Source: Plectranthus barbatus
Taxonomy: Eukaryota; Streptophyta; Magnoliopsida; Lamiales; Lamiaceae
Assembly: GCA_026898455.1 (NCBI GenBank)
Contig: JAPKLW010000766.1
Span: forward strand, 23,896-87,895
DNA: 64,000 nt
Reading direction: 5' to 3'
Part shown: piece by piece, positions 11,876-22,999 of the stretch
Layout of the letters: every line of letters begins with the position of its first letter
Numbering within the stretch: the stretch's first letter is position 1
Made by a program: the position numbers and the translations under genes
The notes under the pieces: model-generated
The model's input: the letters and a program-made list of their open reading frames with translations, nothing else
Database searches by the model: none
What the model was told of the DNA's origin: nothing

Positions 11876-13013
11876 TGTTGAAATAAAAGGATTACATAAT
11901 CTGAGATTCAGAAATACACGGTGAAACAGTACAAGAGAATATCGCGAAAACAATTAAACAGTTAAGAAGCCGAGTCGAGAGAACTCTTCCCGCAGGACAA
12001 ATTATGCCTCCGTAGTGCTCGGACTAAGGCAGTCTATCCCCAAAGGTAAAACGGCTTTCGTCTCGATCGAAGCAGCACCGCAGTCGAAGGAGCTCTGGCG
12101 AACTGGATTGGAGCAGGATCAGAGTTGGCAGGTGAAAAGCAACAAGATTTCAGGTGAAATGCAACAAAATGATTTTGGAAAGTGTCTGAACCCTTGCATG
12201 CTTCCTGGGGATGCCTATTTATAGGCATGTCCACCACCTGGGGAGCGTGCTGGCAATCAAGGCACGACGGCGATTACAACACGACAGTCATGAAACGGCG
12301 GTGATTACGACGCATGTCTCCCGGATCAAGCGGTTACGGCGTGCAAATCTCAGACACGTGCTGATTGAATTCAAGCACGTTGTGTAACGCCTGCAGACAC
12401 GTCACGTGCTGACATGCTTGCCATGTCACGCACACGTAGGCTCCATGTTGTCCTACTGGGCCAGATAATCGAGCCCAGTCAGCCCATTGAGTCGCCAAAA
12501 AGATAAGGCACTTTCGGGACAAGCCCAAACCCGAAGCCCGAGGTCTAAAGACCACCCAAAGACCAATTGCCAAGATCCAAGATCCAAGTCCAAGACTGGA
12601 GCTGGGGCCCGGGCACGGGCGCTCGGCGCTCGGCCTGCGGCCTCGCTAAGGCCGGAGGCCGAGGCAAGGCGGGGCGGGCAGCGGCGCGCGCGTAGGAGCA
12701 CGGGGCTGTCATACGACACCCTTATTACACACTTGTTATTACAAGGTTTAATCACTTAGGTATTTAAACCATATTAAGTGTGTTTAATTAACCAATGTGG
12801 GACATCATTAATTAACTAATTAATATGCCCACATTACATTGTTATGCGTGCCACTTCGAGGATCGATTTCTCACTCACCGGAATTCGGTTCTGAGAAAAT
12901 AAATATACTACGCTTATCTACTCGCGACGTACTTCGACCTCGTAATATTTAATTACAATAAAATTAAATATTTCCGCACGAGTAATTAACTCGAACTTGT
13001 CAGGATTCCAACA
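11876..13013 (-). repeat. 5' LTR of copia element 1
   Basis: This 1138-bp LTR matches 6339-7331 and retains about 145 bp missing there (roughly 12348-12550). TATA box at 12216-12223. A GC-rich segment sits at about 12590-12710. The outer end is TTCCAACA followed by the target duplication ATAAT. Confidence 0.95.
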
Positions 13014-13230
13014 ATAATGATATATAATGATAATATTTGTAGTATATAATGATAGTCCATAAACTATATAATGCAGATCTGCTTTGTTTGATGAAACACA
13101 CTGCTTTGAATTATATTAACATATTTTTTAAGTTCAACATATAATGATATATAATGATAATATTTGTAGTATATAATGATAGTCCATAAACTATATAATG
13201 CAGGTCTGTTTTGGTTGATGAAACCCACTG
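13014..13230. repeat. Tandem duplication split by copia element 1
   Basis: About 125 bp containing TATTAACATATTTTTTAAGT and TATATAATGATAATATTTG occurs twice. One copy is whole (about 13100-13225). The other begins near 6290 and continues after 13013, so the retrotransposon landed inside the first unit. Confidence 0.7.
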
Positions 13231-13570
13231 CTTTGAATTATTACACATGTTAGTAATATTTGTGTATTCTTGTGAAATTAGAGGGATAATATATAATGAT
13301 AGTATTTTCTCTATATAATGATAGTTTGTGAACTTTATAATGCATGTACGTTGTATATGTATCAAGAAGGTTATAATTCAAGAGCGAATTTTAATTAAAG
13401 CGAAAAGACTAAATTGCCCAATAATGCAGGTTTTTGGGGAAAAATGCCCGCATTTTTTTATTAGATCTAGATCGTTGATTGAGCAAGATCTACGGCCGGG
13501 ATTGGTTCTTATTTCTTATGGTAACAGTGGTTCTCACTGGATCACGTATATATATATATATATATATATA

Positions 13571-14365
13571 GTAGTAATCATATAATAATAGCTTTTCCCA
13601 TGCTAAATGAGAAAGAATCTGGATCCTTTATTTTATTGATCCAATGGTTGTGATAATTGAGGATTTATTGAATAAATAAGGTAATTAGGGTATCTTAGTA
13701 ATTTAACCTTTAAGTTTGAATAACCGTCTTTCTATATTTAGATCTAAACATTCTCTCTCTTAATTTTCTCTTTCCTCCCATTATAATCAAACTTTCTCGA
13801 TTCAAATCTATTTTTTATGAATCATATATAAAATTAAACGTATTTTTACGATGATTCATATGATATCCATATTGAATATATTAAATTTAGAAGATTCACA
13901 CGAAAATCATGATTTTATATTCAGTTGGTATATGTTCTTCATTATATTTACGTTCAGGATAAAAAATGCATCAATTACGCATAAAAAATGTTCCCAAATG
14001 TCTGCATTTTTTTGCATCAAATGATGCATTCTTAACTTGAATAAGATGCATTTTTATTCTAAAGCATATGCATTTTTGTATTCATATTGAGTGCATTTTT
14101 TGCATTGATTATATGCCGTAGTTTTATGCACAAAATATTGCATTTTTTACATCGAATGTATGCATATTACATTTTATGAACTGCACGAAATGAAACTTTT
14201 GAATATATATTTTTCACATTTTTACCCTTTTATGCATTGAATATGTGCAAAAAATTCACTGAAAATTGGACGGGATTTGTTTAATCTGAGCCGTCGATTG
14301 CAATATTTAATGGCTCAGATTTTTTTGCATTTAGCACGTGAAATCTTATTATCACCAAATCACTA
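13571..14365 (+). mobile_element. MULE-like inverted-repeat element, copy B
   Basis: This copy is nearly collinear with 3918-4730: it starts GTAGTAATCATATAATAATAG, ends TTATCACCAAATCACTA, and shares the interior TGCATTTTT-rich stretch. It abuts the (TA)n at the right end of the split element 4751-13546 and has the same orientation as copy A. There is no coding sequence. Confidence 0.7.
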
Positions 14366-15660
14366 TTTGGTACAAAAAAGTAATCTATTGTTAATATATT
14401 GCATAAATCTCTTTATAATAGTGAGCGTATTCTTCTTCCTAAGAAATCGATTTTATGAGAATGAGTGGAAGTAGCAAAATTCATATTACTGATCTCATAT
14501 AGTTAGATATATTGATGGAATAATCAGAGATAAATAAAATAAAAAGTTTGTAAGATAAAAAATAAATTAAAAGGTGTAGTTTTTTATATGGGACCAATTG
14601 ATTTTTCGCAAATCTTGTCCGTACCGGGACAAATGGACCTCACAATACTATAAAATTAAGATTTTCTTTTTCGATTCTCAGTTTCTCATGCAGACAGGTA
14701 ACACCGACTTTAATTATGCCACCTTAATTACAAAATCACATAAATAATTAATTGGGATTTAATAAATTAATAAAATATTAATGTGATATTTCCGTTATAT
14801 ATGACGGGATGTAACTTATTTCAATTGTTGATTGTAAAGGTCAGAAACACGCTGACTCCGAACACAAGTTAATATGCTCATAATTCATGTGGTCATACAT
14901 TATTAAAAGTGATGTTAATAATTAAGATGAGCAAAATTATTATAAAAATATGAAAAAATTAAAATCAAGCATTTCCATTTGAACTAAAAAAATATCTATT
15001 TTCACTATTTTTAATTCCACCAAAATATTTACTAGTTCAACTGAAGAGTATTTAAATTTGTATGCATTAAATTTTAATCTTTTCACGGGTAAAGTGGTAA
15101 AACTTCACCATGATAAGCTGATTTCGTCGGGCATAAAAAAAACTGTATTTTCTTGCATTTGAACAAATGATTTGATGCCTAGTATAAAAATATTGAGCTG
15201 TCGATTTTTCTTCAGAATATTGCTATGAATCTTGGTTAGTTTTGGTGAGATGTCATAAACCTCAATGTGTTAATTGTTTGCATAGAATTGATCCTAAGTT
15301 TGTAATGTCCTATGGAAAAAGTGTTATAATAATTTTAATCTGACCAGTCGAAGACTCAAAAATATAAAGAACCAACGAGAGTAGCAATAAAGTTCAAACT
15401 GGAGTTTGATCAAGTCAATATGAGAAGATAAATCATAGCTTAAGCAGTAGTGTCATCTGACACATCTATATGGAAAAACTCAAACTCACAAGGCATATCA
15501 AACAAATAGCCTAACAAGTGGAATCTTTTGGTAAAATTTGAAGCTGAAGGAACCCAAAAACTAGAAGCAAGAGATTTCCTGTGACCGGAAGAGCTTGGTT
15601 ACACCTTGTATTAAATTACTGAGTGTAACTAACCTGGTAAATCTCCGTTCATCAGAACGA
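14366..15660. other. AT-rich DNA, no supported feature
   Basis: I see no gene. Part of the right half may already belong to the 3' region or LTR of the + strand retrotransposon annotated next, but I cannot place a boundary. Confidence 0.35.
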
Positions 15661-16690
15661 AGAGTGGATGTAAGATCTAATATATGAATTGTTATAATAC
15701 GACTAGCAATTTAAGTGCATCAGGTCATTATCGTGTTCATATTTTGATGGATTTATATACTAAAAGCATTATGATTGGTATATTATGTACAAGGATTTTT
15801 GGTTAATATACTGGGAATCATGAATGTTGTATGTTCATCATCTGTCAGAATTAACAAACACGTATAACAAACGCTTTATCCTCTTATCTCGTCAATAGGG
15901 AGATCATACGGTGTATAGTAGATCACGGAAGATCCTATGGATCGCTTGACCTAGCGAGATATAAATGGTTATCATAACTGAGACAATCCCAGGATAGACT
16001 GTTGGTATAGGCTGCAGCGTATGCGGCAATAAGCATCTTATCTTGGTTGCTTGGTATGTTGGTGCGTGCGATACGCATTGATAAGGCTTAAGTTAAGATC
16101 GATTCTTTTATCCGATATTAAAAGAATCTTGATCTTGATGACTTGATGGAATCCTAAGCCTAATGAAGGTACGAAGGTAACAGATTTGTGTCACTTTGAG
16201 ATACTATGGTAGAGAGTTCTAGTTGAACTCGTATATCTGTATCTTGGGTGGTAGCGGTTTATGTATGATTGTCTGTGACTAGAACTAGGTAACCATATCC
16301 AGTATAGGATGATGACATTCGCTGAGCAGCTCAAAAGGTTCATTATGGTAAAGTCCTGCAGGCTGATTAGTGAAAAGGGTTGAGTGGATTGACTTAGGAA
16401 TAAAAGATGTTAATTGATTTTGGATCTTGTCAGAGCTCAAATTAATTAATAAATGTTTGTAACCTTAAATATGGGGATTTACCGAGCATAAGCAACCCGT
16501 TTCTCATAATGTGGTAACTAAGAGGTAGGATAGTGTTAATTTTTTGGTGGCATGAATTAATATTAATTAATTAATTATATTCTTCGTTGAATATGAGAAT
16601 TAATTAATTGATAGACATTTTTTGTTATTAGCATTCTGGTCCCTAGTCTAGCCCATGAAAACTCAAGCCCATCCGAGATCAGATTTTTCC

Positions 16691-16698
16691 TATAAATA
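16691..16698 (+). promoter_or_regulatory. TATA box of the + strand LTR
   Basis: TATAAATA lies in CCTATAAATACCCCTC, a typical plant retrotransposon core promoter context, on the strand that the primer-binding site predicts. Confidence 0.5.
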
Positions 16699-16825
16699 CC
16701 CCTCAGGTTCTCAAATGACAATACACCACAAGATCATAAGTTGCTAAGTAGTAAACAATTTTTTTGGGAGCTGCAGTAGCGACACTAGATTTGAGAAGAG
16801 GGAGGAAATTTTGCTTTTTGTTGGG

Positions 16826-18275
16826 TGTTGGTCCCGAAATCAGAGTAATGAAATATGCAGCAGAAACAGGTTGATTTGCACTTGCCTCTAAAAATTGAAT
16901 TAGACTCAGTTTTCAGGTTAAAGAAAAGTCAGTTTAGCTCAGAAGTTGTTAAGTAAGTTTCAAATAATACACTTCAATACTTAGGAAAGTATTGATGGTT
17001 TCAAAGTAAGTTTGGGAACTTAGAATGCAGAAACTTAAATAAAGCGAGTAAATAAGATATGATATTTATAGTGGTTCGGAATCAAAATCCTACGTCCACG
17101 TTTCCAAACTTAATCAGGAATCCATTAAGTTTCAGTGTACAAGCTTCCTCACAATCTATGGATAGCCAGTTGGAAACTTCCGTACTTCGGTCTGCTGTCA
17201 TCACTCGCCCAGAAAATCCTTGTAAACTGATCCTTCTTTAGGTTGAAGTGAGGATGCACCCCGCAACCTTCTTCCTAGATGGTTGGATGTTTCTTCGTTC
17301 TTCCCATAACTCAGTATGGTAAACTCAGTATGGTAGGCTAGGCCCATGATAATAAATATCCCAGAGTAGGATACTGACTGTTATGAATATAACTTAGAAA
17401 GTTATATTCACCAAGAAGATAGCTTTAGCTTAAAGCTTTAGCCTCGCACTTTGAAATTGTAGCACAAAAATGAATAACTTAAGTTATAAACTTAAGTCTC
17501 GTAATAGGAATCCGAAAATTCAGAGAGTTTGAGTAGAAAGTTGAGCAGAGTGACGACTTAGCTTTTCACAAGTTTTTCGATATTGATTATGCTGGGTTGT
17601 CTAGCTATTTATAGTCTTCAGGTGCAGATTGATTGATGATTTGAATTCTTCCCGTTAGACACAAAAACTAGTCGTTAGAGACAAGGAGAATGTCGTCCAA
17701 TCATCGCCCATACTTTAGGTCTGCTATGTTTTGCCGCCTGCCTTCTGCTTTTGACAGTGTACTTTCTACATACTTTTCGTCATACTAAGTTTCAGTGCGA
17801 GGAATCCAAGTATGAGACTTCCTCATACTGACTTTTTTATATTACTTTGACATAATTTAGGTCTAACTTGTGTTTCACGTGCCCTTGATTGTTGATACTG
17901 AAAACTGAATTCCAAAGCCAGTTTCAGTTTTCACTTAACTTCGAAAAACTTAGTTTCCAGAAACTAAGTTTCTGGCCTTACTAAGTTTTAAGCACGAACA
18001 CATGTCTTCAAAACTTTAAGTTTCTTTGGCTCTTCTCTTCAAGTATAGGAACTTGGTTATAAACATATCGAGCTTTTGTCTCCTTGAATAACATAATCAG
18101 AAACTCAGTTTCTGATAGCTCCGCTCGATCTTTAGTATCTAAGTTTCTAATTTATTACAATACGATCAATCCTATACAAAGATTACATTTAAGAACTCTA
18201 AAACTTAATACTAAAGTAAGTTTTGACATATCAAAAAATCAAATTAGGAGTGAAACTCTAACTCAGTTTCTAACA
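16826..18275 (-). mobile_element. Sirevirus-type solo LTR
   Basis: It starts TGTTGGTCCCGAAATCAGAG and ends TTTCTAACA. The start matches 25307 (TGTTGGTCCCAAATTAGAG) and 53917 (TGTTGGTCCCGAATTATCAG), which are LTR edges of elements 3 and 5. The shared block around TTTATAGTGGTTCGGA and CTACGTCCAC is at 17078-17100. A minus TATA box (17606-17613) agrees with minus orientation. No internal domain is attached, so it is a solo LTR or a fragment. Flanks TTGGG and ATAAG do not match as a target duplication. Confidence 0.7.
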
Positions 18276-18647
18276 ATAAGCACAGAATCCGGAGGGAATC
18301 TTCACCAAATTTTTGGATTGGAGTTGGGATACAAATTAGAAGATCAGATCTGGAGGATCAATTTCTTCTTCTCTCTCCCTGTTTTCAAAATTATTTAATT
18401 AATTTTAGAGATTTAATTCCTTCATCTTGTAGGATTAAATCTTGTTGCGCAAAGAAGTGTATTGAAGATCAATTCCCTACGCAACTAGTTCAAGAGTTCA
18501 TACAGTACGAGTATTCCACATAAGCCAACTTATGCATTTCAATAGGAGCATGCGAGAATTAATCATAGGCATAGTAATTTATTTTGTTATCCAATATTCA
18601 ACTTGAGTTATGGATTGACAATTCAGATTGCCAGTAATCCCTTCAAT

Positions 18648-18660
18648 TGGTATTAGAGCC
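18648..18660 (+). promoter_or_regulatory. Primer-binding site, initiator-Met type
   Basis: TGGTATTAGAGCC differs by one base from the usual plant copia primer site TGGTATCAGAGC, complementary to the 3' end of initiator tRNA-Met. It lies 2 nt after ...CCCTTCA, the presumed LTR end. Confidence 0.7.
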
Positions 18661-18904
18661 AGGTTGAATTAATTGGCTCTGTTGGTAAAATAACATTGCC
18701 TATGATTATGCATGAATATTATTATTGAATTGCTATGAATGGTTGTATGGATTGTATGGTTTTTGTTCCTCGTGATTCTCGGGTTAATCCACCAACTTAT
18801 AAGGATTCATTTTTCTTTAACCCACAAGATAAATATGTGGTTAGATTTATTTCAAATTGTAGTATGATGTTTTTCTTTGTAATTAATTGTAAAAACATAT
18901 TTAT

Positions 18905-19690
18905 AAAATAAAGAAGACGAAGAATGCGAAGATCACGAAGAACGAGGACAGACACTCGCGATGATGCAAAGCTGCCACAACAGCGCAAGACGGCGCATAG
19001 CGGCAGCCACCAGACCACCCTGACCGTGCAGTCCAACGCGGTGGAAGGCGGGGTGATGGGGTAGGCAGCCGGTAGCCACAGCAGCAATGTAGCATGATGT
19101 CATGTGTGTGCATGGCAGAACCCTAACGGTTCACATTACATGCGGCACACGGCTGGTCTCTGCGTGCAATGGAGATGGCAGTGGCAAGCCCTTGATAACG
19201 AGCATGCTGGCGACTCCAGAAAGGGAGAAAGCAACGGTGATCCAAGGCGGTGGGGGCGGTGACACGCGCGCGGAGTAAACCTAAGGTTCCCTGTGTGCGT
19301 GGAGAGACTACGCCTCCACGAGGCCGAGGGCGCGCATCTCCTTGTTCTGTGGCCACTGGATAACATTTGGGAGTGGAGGAGATCAATGGTAGGGATAGTC
19401 GGGGCCAGAAGCGGCACAATCGTGCACGGGCTGCTCGCAGGCAAACAACCATGCAACCTGCGCGTGATCTCTCCGGTAACTCTTGAGGGTGTCTGTGTGA
19501 TAAGGCGACACTAGGAAGGTTGGGGCGGTGGCAGACTAGACAGGCGACGACGAAGATGGATGGAATGCAGGCTGCGGTACGTGAACCTTCGCGCGGCCTG
19601 CTGCGCTTTTCCGGCGGTCTCTCTGCCACAACGGGTAGCTAGCTGGTGGTAGGCCGTCGGGCCATGTGCACGTGGGCTTGAGGTTCGTGG
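18905..19690. other. GC-rich island of unknown origin
   Basis: About 0.8 kb of GC- and CpG-rich DNA stands out from AT-rich surroundings. It contains overlapping open frames on both strands, the longest 168 codons on minus (19123-19629), typical of GC-rich DNA. I recognise no protein domain in any frame. It could be part of an LTR, a captured gene fragment, or a host exon region. Confidence 0.4.
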
Positions 19691-19699
19691 TGTGTACAC

Positions 19700-20815
19700 G
19701 GTTTTAGTTGTCCAATTTTCTCATCGATCAAATCTTGGAGGCCCATTTATCATAAAATAAACCAGATCTTAGCCAAGGTTGTGGGAATCCAGTCAAAGAT
19801 CTATAAAATTAAATCCAAACTGTAATAGATAAGTGATCGAGATTGTGGAAAAGGAGGAGATTGACTCATGATGGCTATGTCGATCGACACGCCACCTGTC
19901 GATTGATACCGAGGTTCGGGAAGGCAAATTCTCCTAGATTGGAAGATTTAGATATTTTAGCCCAATACCCTTTTAAGATGTATTTTATCCTCTGTAAATA
20001 TTACTCCCTAGGGCTCGAAATTGACACTCTTTTTATCACTAAGAATTTATTTACATTGGAGTTTTTTCCAAGTCCTATTTTCCTTGTAAGTTAATTTATG
20101 AGTTTTAATAATATATTTTCTTTATTTCTATTCATGTTTAGTGGCTAGAAACCCTAACACATTCTAGGGCTTTGATAATCATTCTAATGCATGTTTAATT
20201 GATTCAACTTGATAATATGGTTAATTCCCGGTTTTAATTTAATCAATCTAGGATTAATAAAGGATTGAGAGATGAAATTGATCTAAATTTGTAGTTATTA
20301 CTTGAAGGACTGAGAGGTGAAAACTGATAATAGGAAGAGGGAATTGAATGCATTTGTTTTCTGTCCCATAAGGAAGATTCAATTGTAGGTTTGAATTAGA
20401 CAATTATTGAGATTGATTAATGGTGTGTTCTTGAGACCGAAAAGAGATAGTCACACATTAGTAATCTAGGTTTAAATTGCCAAACAAGGAATTTAATCCA
20501 TTTGAATCAAATTTTTCCCCATTGTTGAGTTGATGATTTTTACATGTTGATAGTTTGATTATCTTCCCTGGAATCTGTCTCTTTAATTACTGTTTTCAAA
20601 TCCTTTTAAATTCTATTTTATCATCTTTTATTTTCATAACCAAAAACCGATTTCAAATTGCTCAAACAATTATAATTTGGAAACTATGGCTAATACATGA
20701 AATAGTCTCGCTATACAGTCTATGTGGGTTCGACAAGCCTTAGGGTTATATAAATTTATTTGCCCTGTACTATAATCTATGTGCAGATTTTGCATCGATC
20801 ATACCTATCATTGAC
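19700..20815 (+). mobile_element. Possible gypsy-type LTR fragment
   Basis: The style resembles plant gypsy LTRs: GAAACCCTAACACATTCTAG mid-way, then GTGGGTTCGACAAGCCTTAG and an end near TTTTGCATCGATCA. No primer site or coding region follows because Sirevirus-type element 3 begins at about 20830. This call rests on resemblance only. Confidence 0.3.
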
Positions 20816-20839
20816 TGGTGTGTTGGTCTATCCACCAGG

Positions 20840-22985
20840 TGCCGAACATTGTTGCGGGTTAACTCTCCCAGTTCATCTTGCATTGCGTTGATCCGATCTG
20901 GTGACTACAAGGCTTCTCTAATATTCGTTGGCTCTGATTGGGAAATAAAGTATGAGAGTAAGGCACTCCCAGCTTTAGTGTGAACAGGATTCATAACATA
21001 ATCCAATATATATGATTCTGAATAATGTCTCAACCATTTTGGTGTCTGCAATTCTTTGACCAATTCTTCGCCGATTGGCACATCCTTGAGATAGAAATCC
21101 TTGGGAACAATCTCATTCTTGAAAACTAGTATGGCTGTTCCTAGTGCTTCTCCTTTTGTTGGCTCTTTTGCTGATGGTTCCTCATATGTTGGCTATTAGC
21201 TGTTGGTACTCTTCCTACTAGATCCTCACTAGCTGGTACATTAGCTATTGGTTCATCACCATCTTGAGCGTCATAAGCTCAAGCTTCTGACTCACCAGCT
21301 CCTGTTAGGTCTTCATCAGCAACCAACTCTTTATTCTTTTTTCGATGAACTCATCTTCAATCACGATTCTTCCAAGTTGGATTCCCCCTTTGTTTCGTGC
21401 TCTCATTTAGGGAAAGAGAATATCTGGCCTCAACAAGATCATTTGCATCACAGACCCTCTTGGTTGTCTGTGGTCCAACTGTGTCACCTGGTTGATAAGA
21501 AGAATCACTTATAGATCTAGTCAGAGAAGTTGATTTAGGAAGATGAAAATAATTACCCAATTGCCCATTGAAGTCATCGATCTCATGAATGTCTTGCGCC
21601 AACTCCTTCATGGTCCTGGGCACTAAAGTAGCCTCATAAAAAATAACCTGACATGTTACTTTCAAAATCGTGGTTGTCTTGTTAAGTACCCTGTAAGCCT
21701 GGTGAAAAGGGTGTCCATATCTAAGGAACACACCTTCATCAGTCTTAGGCGAGAAGGTATTTAACTTATGACTCTCGTTTGTGTATATTACAAGTAGAAC
21801 CAAAAGAATGAAGATGAGATGACATAGGGTTACGACCATAGTAGACCTCATAAGGAGTCTTGTTCAGTCGGGCATTGAGACCACTCCTATTCTAAGTATA
21901 ACACGCTGTCATGACTACTTTGCCCCAGTATCTTTCATTCAAGCTGGCTTCGGCAAGCATCGCTCTAACTGCTTCTTTGAGTGCTCTGTTCCTTTGTTCT
22001 GTTAGCCCATTCTGTTGTGGAGTTCTTGTAATTGACTTCTCATGGCCAATCCCAATCTTTGCACGAAAGTCCATCAGTGCCTCGTTGCATGAACTCGGTC
22101 CCATTATTCGATTTGATTCTCTTGACTGGTACTTCATTCTCATTCTGAATCCGCATCACCAGCTCCAAGAATGCCAGCTTCACTTCGTCCTTCATCTTCA
22201 ATAGTTGTACCCAGGTGTATCTTGAGTAGTCATCCACGACTACAAGAGAATATCTTATGCCAACAACGGTGGGTGGGGTCATGGCACCAAACAACTCCAT
22301 GTGAAGGAACTCCTGCATATGCTCGGTGCTCGCCACAACTAATTTGCTCTTGAAGGATGCTTTGGTCTACTTTTTTAACTGGCAAGCTCCATAGAGTCAT
22401 TCCTTCTTGAATCCGCCGTTTGGTAGTCCTTCTACCAGCTCGTGCCTTACCAGATTGATGATGGTCTTGAAATTAAGATAACTCAGCATTTTGTGCCACA
22501 ACCTGTTGATATACAATGTGTTGGCTGCCACGAAGCATGAGTTTGCTTGGCTACTCTCCCAAGCAACCACATACAGACCGTCTTTCCTTATGTCTTTGAG
22601 CTTCACCTCCTTGAAAGCTATATCATTGATTTGGAAAATGAAACCTTGAAGCTATTCTCACTAAGGTGATTGATATTTAGCAAGTTGTGCTTCAAGTTGG
22701 TGACAAGAGATACGTTGTTGATGTTGATTCCATCTTGCTCCACGCATCCCTTTCCAATAACTCGCTTTTAAGTTGTCAACAAACATAATCGGTGGTCCCT
22801 TGACCATTATTAGATCTGTCAGCATATCTCTTTCTCCGATCATGTGAGCTGAGCATACGCTATCGAGGACCCACAAACTCCTCTTCTTCTGAAGCTGATA
22901 CAAATGTATCTGTTCTTGAAAGATAAAAATATATTTTAGGCCTCCGATCATCAATGGATTATGTAGGATTAGCACGTTGGATTCC
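20840..22985 (-). pseudogene. Element 3 pol remnant: protease, integrase, start of RT
   Basis: Recognisable pieces in order are: protease-region HMIGERDMLTDL with a damaged catalytic motif (DSVCSAHM where element 5 has DSGCSAHM) at 22661-22975; integrase zinc segment (LWHKMLSYLNFKTIINL) at 22397-22606; integrase core (VVDDYSRYTWVQLLK, SNNGTEF, QQNGLTEQRNRALKEAV) at 21892-22336; integrase tail and linker (DEGVFLRYGHP) at 21357-21851; and the RT N-terminal edge near 20830-20960. Several frameshifts and stops separate the pieces, so no product is expected. Confidence 0.85.
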
Positions 22986-22999
22986 CCCTTTGGAAATCC

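Larger units (their letters stand above)
6339..13013 (-). mobile_element. Ty1-copia retrotransposon 1 (complete, decayed coding)
   Basis: Two LTRs (6339-7331 and 11876-13013), both TG...CA, enclose gag and pol on the minus strand in copia order: gag, protease, integrase, reverse transcriptase, RNase H. ATAAT is duplicated at 6334-6338 and 13014-13018. A C7 run at 7334-7340, a polypurine tract on the minus strand, touches the 3' LTR. The coding part carries one in-frame stop and at least two frameshifts, so this copy cannot make a full polyprotein. It sits inside the MULE-like element 4751-13546 and is therefore younger than it. Confidence 0.95.
4751..13546. mobile_element. MULE-like element split by a nested copia retrotransposon
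   Basis: Left end: GGGGAGTGATCATATGAGAA, then GTGAAAATAAGAACTAATCT. Reverse complement of the right end: CGTGATCCAGTGAGAAC, then AAGAAATAAGAACCAATC. These match as terminal inverted repeats, and (TA)n abuts each end. Without the retrotransposon at 6339-13013 the element would be about 2.1 kb (4751-6338 plus 13014-13546). The left arm holds a short possible transposase remnant (5106-5905) and tandem repeats. Confidence 0.65.
15661..18645 (+). mobile_element. LTR of a + strand retrotransposon, interrupted
   Basis: The 3' end is fixed by a primer-binding site at 18648. A + strand TATA box (TATAAATA, 16691-16698) is followed by transcript-like sequence. The LTR is interrupted at 16826-18275 by a Sirevirus-type LTR in the other orientation. 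The left boundary is a guess. Sequence after the primer site (18661-18900) may be the start of gag but no domain is recognisable, and no pol follows. Confidence 0.45.

Noticed and set aside
19123..19629. 168-codon minus ORF in the GC-rich island as a gene
   Set aside because: Overlapping frames of similar length exist on both strands, with no recognisable domain.
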